A stretch of 64,000 nucleotides of DNA from the NCBI RefSeq assembly GCF_037975245.1, contig NC_092580.1, positions 27,803,501 through 27,867,500 of the forward strand, read 5' to 3'. Positions within the stretch are counted from its first letter, which is position 1. The number at the start of each line of letters is the position of its first letter. The notes under the pieces are model-generated. The model had not been told where the DNA came from. It saw only the letters and a program-made list of their open reading frames with translations, and did not search any database. The position numbers were made by a program, and so were the translations under genes. The DNA comes from Apostichopus japonicus. Taxonomy: Eukaryota > Echinodermata > Holothuroidea > Aspidochirotida > Stichopodidae. This document shows, one piece after another, positions 24,301 through 36,300 of this stretch.

Positions 24301-27300
24301 TTTGTCTCTTAATGTGTTACCTGTCATATGTACCAATGATTTTCTTGCTGAGAAATTCTTCATCAGGACTATGTTGCACCTGAAAGTATATTGCAACTAA
24401 TATTCCATTTTGTCGAGCATGATACTGTACCTTAGGTATCAGGCTGTAGCAATGTCTTTTACAAGCTTCAGACTCTTACACTCTGTGTAAAACCTGTCAT
24501 TCCTGCAGTTCATTTGTTTGTCTTATTTTGTGTATAAGAAAACTTTCCTTGTGTATTTGTTGTTTGTTTACTGTATGTATGTTCAGTGTGTATGTATTTT
24601 TGCCATCCGCTGGGGAAATTGCCTCATTATTATCTTTCTAAATTGTCAATCAATAATTTGTTGTCTTTACAGATTGGTTGTTAATTCTGTGAATTCTGAG
24701 AAAAACTTGACAAAAGCTTGAAGTGTAGCCATGTTTTCAGGGTGTAGGACTAAGTAGACATTTTTTTTTCCACCAAAGTAGTGGCAAACAAATATCATAA
24801 ATCGTTTGAGTATGTTGTTATTGATGGAAAGGATGGAAAGGTCTGGAGAATGGCCAGTGAAAAAGGACGTCTTCAGTCTTCTTAGGTCACGGCAGAGTTT
24901 CTTGGCTTTGTGTTATTTTTTTATTGGTTGGTGTAAAATCTGAAGTGAAGTCAGTTTGTGTTCTTTGCAAAAGCACTTTATTTGAGCAGAGAATAGTTGC
25001 TCTATGGTCATCGCTTGTTCCAGGGTTATTTTGCTTCTGCAATGGATGTGATATTTCAAATACTTTTTGGCTTGTCCGAAATTGGTAGACTTTGAAGATG
25101 ATTAGATACAGGGTACCACTACAGGGCACATTACTAACGGTAGTCAAGTCGTCCGAGATAAACCAAATTTCTGTTTGAACGACCAAACTCAACTGTGGAG
25201 GTTGTCTGGTGGACAAATGGTTGTTTACATCAAATTCAAATTTAGACCTAACACTTCTTAATAGGTAATGTGATTATAGGTAATGTGATGAATTGGTATT
25301 ACCACCCCTCCCCCCCCCAACCTACACATATCCTACCGTGTACATCCTATAGTGACATACTAGCTGTGATTGTTTTGCTACAATTTTTTCTGACAACCAA
25401 ATTTGCTCTTCAGACAACCAAAATGTGAGGCCAGACTACAATCGTTAAACATTTGCCCTGCATGACTTAACCAAACCAACCTTGTTTTAATGTCTTCCTA
25501 CCTTCCACACTTCCTTACATCTATACTAGCATTAAAATAACTAAAACACTTCTTTTAGATAAACCTTTTGGAATCTACAAGCCATCATGTGCTCCCTGCG
25601 CAATATCGGTTTCTCTCTCTGAGGATTGAAATTACTTCATACAGGTGTGTGGCAGCATCTCTGGGTTCAACAAAGTGGTCCAATCCGCCTTAACCCTAAC
25701 CCCTAACCCTAACCCCTCAGCCTTAACTGTCTGTTGGTACACAAGTTAAGACCAACATTCAGCTACTTTCTGGAATTATACATCCTCATGCAGAGAGAAA
25801 AAAAACTTAACATAAATTTGCATTTTTGCATAAAACTCTCTGCATTGTTTTGTGATCATTTTTTGTCATAAACTATTGACAATAGTCAACATACAGTATA
25901 ATGTTTGCCAAACTTTTCTAACACAATTGTAAACTTTGGGTACCGACAAACCATGTCTTCTTAGGAAATATGATATTATACTTGGCATATTTTCTTTTGA
26001 ATACAAGTCTATACCTGCAAGTTTTGCTGTTACTTGCAGATTACGTTTTACAGTTGATATACCTGCTAATTTTTTCTTCTTTTTGGCTATTGCATGAAAC
26101 TTGATCCTCTTGTAGTGTTGCTATTTGCTCGGAGTAAATATTTAACAAAAAATAAAAACAATGAATCATGTAAATGAAGCCCCCCCCCCTTCCTCCCAAA
26201 AAGAAAATGAAAGCAAAGATAAAACAGCTTCTGTACAAAGTACAACGTTCCTTCTTGTGTTTAGTTATAACAAAACAATGTAAAATAATGCATCACCAGA
26301 GATCTACTACAGGGGAAGACAAATATGATATTGTATTTGTTCAAGTTTAATAACTGTGTAAACATCAGTTGTATTCCTATGAAGGGGGAAATCATACTTT
26401 TTACAGCAACTGTGATCAACTAACAGTGTCAGGCTTCAAGCTCAGATTGCTAACTGGAACTGGACAATTAAAAACAAGGCTCTCTTAAAATGTCCTTCTT
26501 AAAGGTCTTTGGATTTAGTACATTGTAAATTCTGTGTGTGCTTGTTCAGTTCACATTGTTGTGCAGTACACTTAAAACAAAGACTTTCAACATCTTGCCA
26601 GTGTGCAGAAAGATCTCACCCAGGGCTCCATTTCGTTTGGAATGTATTCTCTGGCTTTTTTTGTTTCATAGCCAGTCTGTTGATACTTGATAGATTGGCG
26701 TCGGTTAATGCCCTCAAAAGGAGTTCTTCCCTTTCTTTCAACTCTATACTCAAATCCTGAAATCTATACCTTTGAGTCCTGCCTGGAATTCTCCTCCGAA
26801 GAGAACTCTGCTCATTTGAATATTTAATTATTCGTAAATTTTGTGAGTAGTTTCGTACTGTGTATATAAGAACCATAGGCATGGTTTGAAGTGAAGTGTT
26901 ATCGTGCATGACAAATGTTCTTTGTCGTTTTTACTGTTTGATCTCGTTTCTTTCCAGTTCTTCTTGCTTCTTCTTCTTCTTCTTCTTTGCCTTCTGTTTT
27001 CTTATTCTCTTTTCTGGACCAGAGAAATTTCAAAAGTTCTGCTCATTTCGCTAAGTCTAATTGACATTTAATTACTATTTGTTCAAAGAAAGTAGCTGTG
27101 AATTTCAATGATTTTCAAACCCTGTTGTTCGGATTTTCTGAAATTGTTCTGCTGCTATCACATTTTTTTTTATATTTTTTTTATTTGGATGTGTGCAGTA
27201 AATTACATTAGGTCATGTCAATTATCAGGGAATAATTTTAATTTATCCACCCTATTGAATAGCAAAAATGCTATGCAAAATCGGCCAACTGTTACAAATA

Positions 27301-30300
27301 CTTGAAAAGTAGTTGTTAGTGCACAGAATCACACCATCTTTGGGTATATTATGGGAAACTTATTTGATAAACCTGAAAATTGTTTTAGATACAAACTTTA
27401 CTTTACTGAAAGATATACGATTATAATCTTCATATTTGGAACTTGAATGGTGCCACAGCAATATTGCAAACACCATTGCTGTAAAAAATAATAACTAGTC
27501 CTAGGATGAAGATGGCTTCCTTTCTCCCAGGAATATTCTGCCTCAACGACCACTTCAGACAACTGCACATCAAAGAAACAGATGGTAATACAGAACTGTC
27601 AGCATTCATGGGTTGAACATTACACCAGCTTGCAGAGAAACATGCAAAATACTACCCTCCCAGTCTCCCTCCTCCCCCCCCCCCCCCCCAAAAAAATGGT
27701 AGATCTGGTCCCTCAATGGAATTTAATTTTCAGTCCTTCCTAAAATGTTGATTTTAGCCTAAGTTATGTCGTAGCAATGAGCTGTAAATTTTGGGCACTC
27801 TGTATTACACCCCTACCCACTCCCCCACCTCCTTTGCCTTACCCTCCTCCACCCTCAGTTTCACTGTTTCAGCTCTTATTCCACTTTGAACATGTCAGTT
27901 TACCAGGGGATATTTAATGTGATACACCAAAATATTTTTTTTCTGTGATGTGAATAGTAATATGAAAATCATATAACACAGTTTTTACTTTCCCGCTTTT
28001 CAGAACCCCTTACCTCCTCCCCTCCTCCCCCAGCCCCCACAAAGGTGGTGGTATTAACCACAGCAATAACTGTACATCCTGGTATTTTAAATCTCATCTT
28101 TTAGCAGGCTGGTGTACAGGTGCATCTAATAATTAAAGTGAAATTGAATGAATAAGTATAAAATATATATTGTTTTAACAGCAGCTACAGTAATTCTGCG
28201 TAACTTTCACATGGTAAGAAATCCTGGAGGTTGTCTTAGTGTGACCAGTCGAAATCTTATATTGTTTCTTCAATATTTGAATTCTTAACGCAATAATAAT
28301 TGGTAGGTTAGGAATGTTGAAAGCAAAAAGCTGCTGTAAAATACGTTCTAGGAACTAAAAGTTCAAAGTGCCCTAGTCATTTAACTTCTCAGTGAGGTGG
28401 TTAACTGTAGATGTGAGATGTCCTACATTCATTGATATATTGATCTATTGATTTTATATATAAAAATATATAAATGGTAGGTGCTCTTTCACAATTCAGT
28501 ATTTGGACAGCTTCTTTCTGATCACTGATTGGTTAACAGGAAACTCAGATCTCCCCAATGGAACATTAATACTGAATAAGGAAACAGTGAGGACATTGTA
28601 AGGGACGACAACATCTAATAACAATAAATTTTGTGTTATAAATCACTAACTGTTTAACATACCTGTAAACTTTGTCCAACCCCCTTTAGAAACTATGTTT
28701 GTGCAGTGAAATCTCTGCCTGTGAAACTGATAAATTAGATCATCTGAAAAGAAGGAAATTGAAAGGAAGAAATGCAACACATTTTATCCTTACTCTTACC
28801 AGATATTATAATACATTTACTTTCACTTTTATTCATGTGTATATCCTATTTTTCTTTTGGTCAATAAAGTCCGAAGAAAAGACACACAGCAAAGTAACTC
28901 CGGACGAAGATATTTCTCGAATCGGTGAATACACTCTGGAGGATCCGTCTGACCCCCTGGAGCACCTCTACACGTCAGTGTTTGCTCACCAGGACACCAG
29001 CAAGAGATTTGTCAGCTTGTTGTTCAGAAAGTTGCCACCAAAATCACAATTCCCAGACTACTATGAAGTCATACAAGATCCCATCGATCTTAAAGATATT
29101 GCCAAGAAGCTAAAGGTATATTTACACTTCTCATATCAGTATCCTATATTTTTATATATTTTATTTCATATCCCTTCAATGAAGTGTTCAGAAAATTTTC
29201 TTCCCCCTCCCTTATACGGTCTCCTTCAAAAGAACAAACTGTGTATGTGTTTGCCATTGTATTTTTTGAGAATGCTGTATAGTTGACACATTAAACGTTG
29301 AGTAACACAAAGGCTGTTCCTTTCAAGTTAAATGACAGTACTAAGCCTAGTGTTGTAGGTCTGATTGAGATTTCCATAATTTGCAGTTCTTAGGAAATGT
29401 CATCGAATAGTTAAAAGTCTTATTAAAAGTATTTATTATATCACGCCATCTGGGCAGAGAACAAGTTACACGTTCAAAATGTTCCAATAGAACTTAGTCT
29501 TTGTTCAGTAGTTGTTTGGGTGATAAAGTGTTCGTTGTAAGATTAATAACGGACATCTGCGAGAAAAGTTGCCCACGTACCTTTTCATTAAGTATGCTGG
29601 TTTTTGCAAATGGATCACAGATTGAACTGTGTGAGTGAAGTTTCCAGCAGTTTTTTTTTATCTTAAAAACAAAAAATACATTTGAAGGAGAATGGATTAT
29701 AGAGCACTTCTCCCCCAGGACTGAATAACTTGCCGATTATGGACCTGTTTTGACACATTTTAGTATTCTCATGTCTTCAACGTATTTTGCCTTACAGAGT
29801 GGTCAGTATTCGAATCTTGATGCACTCGAGAAAGACCTTCTGTTGATGGTGAACAACGCCAAGGCGTTCAACGAGCCCGGATCTCAAGTTTACAGGGACT
29901 CGTACACCCTCCGGAGGGTGATCAGTGGTCGGAAGAATGAACTGGAGAAACTTCTCTCTAGAGGTCCTCTTCAGTCGAGGTTAGTGACATTAGAGAGGAG
30001 GAGGAGGTTATAATGGGGTACTCATTACTGAATCCGTCTGATATGTCGTCAGGAGACAGTTTGGAGAGGTGCTTACAGGGATGGCAGAGGACAGGATGGC
30101 GATGGGTACCCGAGATTGAACCAGTCAATGTTTGGCAATAGTCGTCATTTTATGACAGGTACTCAAGTAACTACTTAAGGCAGACTGCCAGGTAGACATG
30201 ATAAAAATGCTTAGTTAAAATTATTGGTTGGTGTAGATCATTGTTACCCAGTAGGTGACATGCGGGCCAAATCCAATCTGTGACAGATTCCAATCCGGCC

Positions 30301-33300
30301 CAAAGTTTTCAACCCCGTCTCGGACAAGGCAAAAATCAGTCCACAACCTTGGACGAATCAGGTATATAGTCCCTCGGAGGCCTTAGGCTCGAGAAGCTCT
30401 ACTAGCCTACTGCGCACATTGCTCAATCTGGGTGAAGCAAGTCTTTGGTTCTCTATGGGCCCTTAATTCCAACCGATGTTTCTCTCGGGGGCCCTTGTTG
30501 AGAATTTAATTTCGGATGTCTGTTTTATCTGATCCCGCTTTCATAATTCAAAACCAATCCTTTCCCTTGTTTGTAGACCTAGCGACAAGAGCAAACCAGG
30601 CACGTCAGCCCTCAGCGAGGCGCTAGCCCTTCCATCTGACGACGAAGAGGAAGATGTTGTGGAAGAAGAGGATGAGGAAGAAGATGAAGAAGAGGAAGAA
30701 GAGGAGGAGGAGGAAGAAGAAGATGAGGAGGAGGAGGAAGATGAGGAGGAGGACGATACTGTGGTCGAGGAAGATGAGGAAGACGAGATGGAGTACGAGG
30801 ATGCGGACGAATCCGGCGATGAGAGTCTGCTCTCGGACACCAACGACAACCTCCATCAGCTGTTTGGCACCGTCATCAACTTCAAGAATGCCGCGGGGCA
30901 GGTTATATCCGAGCCGTTCATGAGGCTACCTAGCAGGAGGACCTATCCAGATTATTACCAGGAGATCAAGGAACCCATGGCGTTGTGCAAAATCAGGACC
31001 AAAATCAAGGTCAGTGTCTGAAAGAAGCCCGATTGTGCGGTATTGATGATGATGGGTAACGCAAAATATAGGGCCTTTGGTTCATTGAAAGATGTGAAGT
31101 TGTGAGGGGGGATATCCCAATCAGGTAAACCTTAAATACATATAGTCCAATATAGTCCAAAAAAAGATGCATTGTGTTAGATGGATAAACTGCATGATGG
31201 TTGGGACATAGAAAAATAAGCAGCGGTTGTACAAAAATACTCATCAATTTTTTTTTAACATTTTTTTTAATAGTACTTTGTAAATTTATTAAAATAAATT
31301 TTATTTGTTAGGGCTGCAAGTATGAAAGTCTTCAGGAGATGGTGCTGGACATGGATCTGGTATTTAATAATGCCAAACAGTACAACATGCCAAACTCTAG
31401 GCTGTACAAAGATGCAGACAGACTCCAGAAAGTCATGCTTACAAGATGCAAGGAACTGGAGTCCATCAAGGTGAGAAAGACCTGTACAGCTGATTGTAAA
31501 TTTGTGGCTGACTACCTTCCATTCCTTATTCAAGTTTTTTTTTTTGGGGGGGGGATAGGGGGGTGGGGCAGGTGGATTGTCATTGAAGATTTTGCTTGAT
31601 GCTAAGATGTTTGTTACAATAGCATAATGAAGAATTTGGAAGTTGCTGAGAGTGAGACCAAATTCTGCTGTGTGTGAAGTGTAAGGTAATATAATAAATA
31701 CAATTATTAAGGTTGTATTTAAGGGTGCATAAAGGAAAGTCACTTTTCTTGTCTTGGACACTCACGGTGTAATACTGACAGAACTCTCTTTTTTTCTAAT
31801 AATTCGTTAAGTGTTAGTTTTTGTTTGATATGAATGAGTTGTCTGCTTTTCCATTTGGTATCATTTTACCTTGTTTTCTTAGATTGAGTAGTTGCAGGGA
31901 CAAATTCCTGTATGTCTTACCCCCTGGTTTTCCTCCTTGTTAGGTCATGCTACTATTAAACTCAGCTTGAGTTTGTAAGTACAAGAGTAGCTTTATTTCT
32001 TGCAATAGTGTCAGATACTACTCTGGTCAATATGGTGGACCTTATGGTACTTTCCGATATGTTTCCATTTCCCAAGATACGTTTCACAATTATAATAATG
32101 TTTTAATTTATCTCAATAGAAGGAGTTTGAAAGTGATGATGAAGGAAGCAGCAAGAGAAAGAACGCAAGAAGAGATGCTATGAGGACCAACATGATGTCC
32201 ATGTACGAGAGTCTGGTGGAATGTAAGGTAGGACCAACATGATGTCCATGTACGAGAGTCTGGTGGAATGTAAGGTAGGACCAACATGATGTCCATGTAC
32301 GAGAGTCTGGTAGAGTGTAAGGTAGGAGCAACATGATGTCCATGTACGAGAGTCTGGTGGAATGTAAGGTAGGACCAACATGATGTCCATGTACGAGAGT
32401 CTGGTGGAAGGTAAGGTAGTACCAACATGATGTCCATGTACGAGAGTCTTGTGGAATGTAAGGTAGGACCCACATGATGTCCATGTACGAGAGTCTGGTG
32501 GAAGGTAAGGTAGTACCAACATGATGTCCATGTACGAGAGTCTTGTGGAAGGTATGGTAGGACCAACATGATGTCCATGTACGAGAGTCTGGTGGAATGT
32601 AAGGTAGGACCAACATGATGTCCATGTACGAGAGTCTGGTGGAATGTAAGGTAGGACCAACATGATGTCCATGTACGAGAGTCTGGTGGAATGTAAGGTA
32701 GGACCAACATGATGTCCATGTACGAGAGTCTGGTGGAATGTAAGGTAGGACCCACATGATGTCCATGTACGAGAGTCTGGTGGAATGTAAGGTAGGACCA
32801 ACATGATGTCCATGTACGAGAGTCTGGTGGAATGTAAGGTAGGACCAACATGATGTCCATGTACGAGAGTCTGGTGGAAGGTAAGGTAGGACCAACATGA
32901 TGTCCATGTACGAGAGTCTGGTGGAATGTAAGGTAGGACCAACATGATGTCCATGTACGAGAGTCTGGTGGAGTGTAAGGTATGAAAAATATAACCAAGA
33001 CGTCTCCCGCCTTCTTAAAAAAGACACAAACCCCAAATACGATCGATCATTGGTCTTTGTGATAGATATACTGTACTTGTGTTGTAACAACTTCCCCATT
33101 CTGGGAGATATCACATGTTTTATGGTTCCTTCACACACAAGGCTGAAGAATTGATCAAGTCCAAAAATGACTTCTGAGGATTTCTCATTTCTGTGATTTG
33201 AATTCATTACAGGACGACACCGGTAGGGCTCTGATCACCATGTTCATGGAGAAGCCTTCCAAGAAGGAGTACCCTGATTACTACCAGGTCATCACAGACC

Positions 33301-36300
33301 CAGTAGACATGAAGATGATTGAAGTCAACATACTCATGGACAAGGTACTCCCCCTCTTAGTTTTATAAAAAAAAAATTCTATAAAAAATGGAGCAAAGGA
33401 GGAGAAACTCTGCTGTTAATGTTTCTGTAAATAATCCTGATTCTTACTCACTCATAATTGCAGATCCATGATCTAATAGTTGGATGTGTGGGTTACTTTT
33501 CTCAACTGAAAAAAACAAGTAAAAGACCAAATTAGATCCTGATTTATTTGGGATCTTTTTCACCCACTTTTTCTTTCTGAACAAGAAAAGAAGCAGCTCT
33601 GCAGAAGAAAGCAGTGCTATTGCTTTTAATCTTAACTCTTCACCGTTATTTCTTAGATATGGTTATCTTTTATCAATATTGAACCTATTTGCTTGAAATG
33701 CAGACACTGAATGATTACTCTGCTTTGGTACTGAAGAAGGCTTTCCAGTTTTGGTCAAATGATTTATTAGCCTCTGTGTGATTTTCAAAGGAGCTTTACA
33801 CTTGACTTTCATATGTTCCCAGATTCCCAATAATTATATGTGTGATACTCGTTTATTTTAATCCCACGTTCCTTGCGTTTGATCATCATCTGCAACAATA
33901 CCCTCGTTCCTAAACATTACAGTTCACTGAATATCCTCTCTGCAATTTGTTTCAAATTATTTGTTCATTTTTGTGTGGATATTTTCTTTTGTTTTTCCCC
34001 CCTCTTCTTTGACACCAGTACCCTTCGGAGGAGGCCCTGCTGGTGGACTTTGACACCATGTTCTCCAACGCCCGTCACTACAACGAGGAAGGCTCCATGA
34101 TCTTTGAGGACGCAAATCAGCTCGAGAAGGTCTTGAAGAAGAAGTGCAAGGAAATGAATATATCTGTCCCAGGTAGAATTTGAAGTGATAGATTTTCTTT
34201 TGCTAGTTATGAAGGTGTATAATGTCAAATAGTGCATATAGAGAAGATCTTGTGTGAGGTATTTATACAGTGTGTAAAGTAAGTTGAGCCAACTTACTTT
34301 TACACATTCTCTTACACAGGCTGTCTAGTGGATAAGCAGTTTGCTAACAGTTTTATTTTAATTTTAGTTTTTTACATAGTCTCAAAACATGAACGAGCTG
34401 AGGGTAAATTACATACATTCCCTGTGGTATCTTGTATAGATTGCTGAAATTTTGTTTAATTTTATTTCTTATACAGACTTCCAGATTGGGAAAGGTTTGA
34501 GAAAGTCACCTTCCAAGAAGACGACCAAAGCTCTAAGTCCTCTGGCCCAGAAGCTGCAAGAGCTGTACAGCACAATTAAGGATTACAAAGACACGACTGG
34601 GAGGGAACTTGCCACTCCTTTCATCCGGCTACCATCGAAAAATGTAAATCCTGTCAAGAGATTTTTGTAATAATGATAATATATAAAAAAAAATTGTTTT
34701 TTGTTTTTTTGTACTGCTTCTGCAAGACCAACTAATATTAGAAGAGTATTTATAACATTAACCTCAGGAAACAGGACTCATTTTGTACCAAGTGACTGAC
34801 AAGTTCTGAAATAAGTGACGATAACCATTCTGGGGGTCCTGGTATCTACCAGAGGCAGTGGCGTTAAAGACCCTCAGGTTGGGACACATGGACAAGAGGT
34901 CACCACACACTCCCTCTTTGATGACTTCATCTTTCCTTAAGTATATTGTGAAATCAGAATACATTGTATTTCCCCATATTTTAGCGAGTTCCAGGCCTGT
35001 AGGTCTCCTGATCCCAACTCCCTTTCAAGTTTTAGCCTAACCAGAGGGATAGAAATCAGATTCTGCAGTACAATTTGTGACGGTGGAGCAGGCCTCATTA
35101 CATTCCAGATTGATTCCCATAGAAACGTTGCTTTTGGAAAAGTGAAAAGGGTGTAGTAAAGTAACTTGTATGTTGGGCTTTGCTAAGTAATCATTTTTGT
35201 GGGCTCAGATGTTGCTATAATTTGTCAATGGCAGTAAAACATTCAGCTAGAAAATTTGACAGGGTTAAATCTTGTCATCAAGCATTTTCCAAAATTAACT
35301 TTTGTTGGATAAAAAGAAACTTGAGACTTTCTTTTTCATAGTCATATAAGTATCTCGACATTCTCAATGTCATCAAAGTTTGCAAGATATATATTACTTT
35401 GTTCGAAAAAAAAAAGAAAAAAATAGTAGGTTGCTTTTGAAAACACTGATAGATTTGTAGCAAGTGAGCTAAACCTATTTATGTTTACATATATTTCATT
35501 ATATATTTGTTTTTTCATGTGTAACTTTTCCCTCACTCCTGCGTGTATGTGCAGGAGTACCCGGAATATTATCAGGTGATTAAACGGCCCATAGACATGC
35601 AGCGGATCCAACAGAGGATACTATCCAAACAGTACGAACAGCTCGACGACATGGTCAACGACTTCCTCCTCATGTTCGACAACGCCTGCAAGTTTAACGA
35701 ACCAGATTCCCTTATTTATAAGGTAAAAAAAAGATGGCAAATGTGTTTAGTCTCATGTTATGTAATTCCCATGCATGTTAACAGCGTTGTTCCTTCCTCT
35801 CAACACTGTCATTAGATCAAATTTAGCTGTTTGGTTTCTATACGTTTTTGCCTTAATATTTTTGTGATATATTATTCATATTTTATTGAGATATTACTGA
35901 TATTCAGAATTCATATTATGCTGTTTGGTGATCTCAGGAGCTGGTAAAGAGGTGGATAGATTACAAATGTCCCTGGCACAGCCGTAACATGAAAATATTT
36001 AACATGTAGGTAATGATATGCTACCATAGGAACAGATCGCCGTATGGTTTAAAGTGTTAGTAAAAACTGCAATGTGTTGTGGTTAACTGTGTATAAGAGA
36101 TAAGTTTACAGATCAATGTTATATGCAGCCTGAACGGACATTTGTATGACAATGCTGAACAACACTCACTCTTTTGTTGAATGTCTTGAATATTGTTCAT
36201 GTGAAAAAAGAGATCTTTTCTCTCTCTTCTGTGTTTTCAGGATGCTCTGACCTTGCAGCGAGTTCTTCTACAAACCAGGACAGAGCTCTCCGGGGATGAA

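Noticed and set aside
24887-25216. 109-codon antisense frame in intron 5
   Set aside because: No recognisable domain and no splice or promoter context.
30541-30849. Antisense poly-Ser frame
   Set aside because: Reverse reading of the Glu/Asp codons of PBRM1 exon 8.
32184-32982. Regular array considered as a CRISPR-like repeat
   Set aside because: Units are contiguous with no unique spacers, and the genome is eukaryotic.
32108-33207. Antisense open frames of 258-364 codons with repeated [18 protein letters not shown]
   Set aside because: They are shadows of the 47-bp array: 47 is not a multiple of 3 and the reverse strand has no stops in the unit, so all three frames stay open with the same peptide cycling. 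Not a gene.
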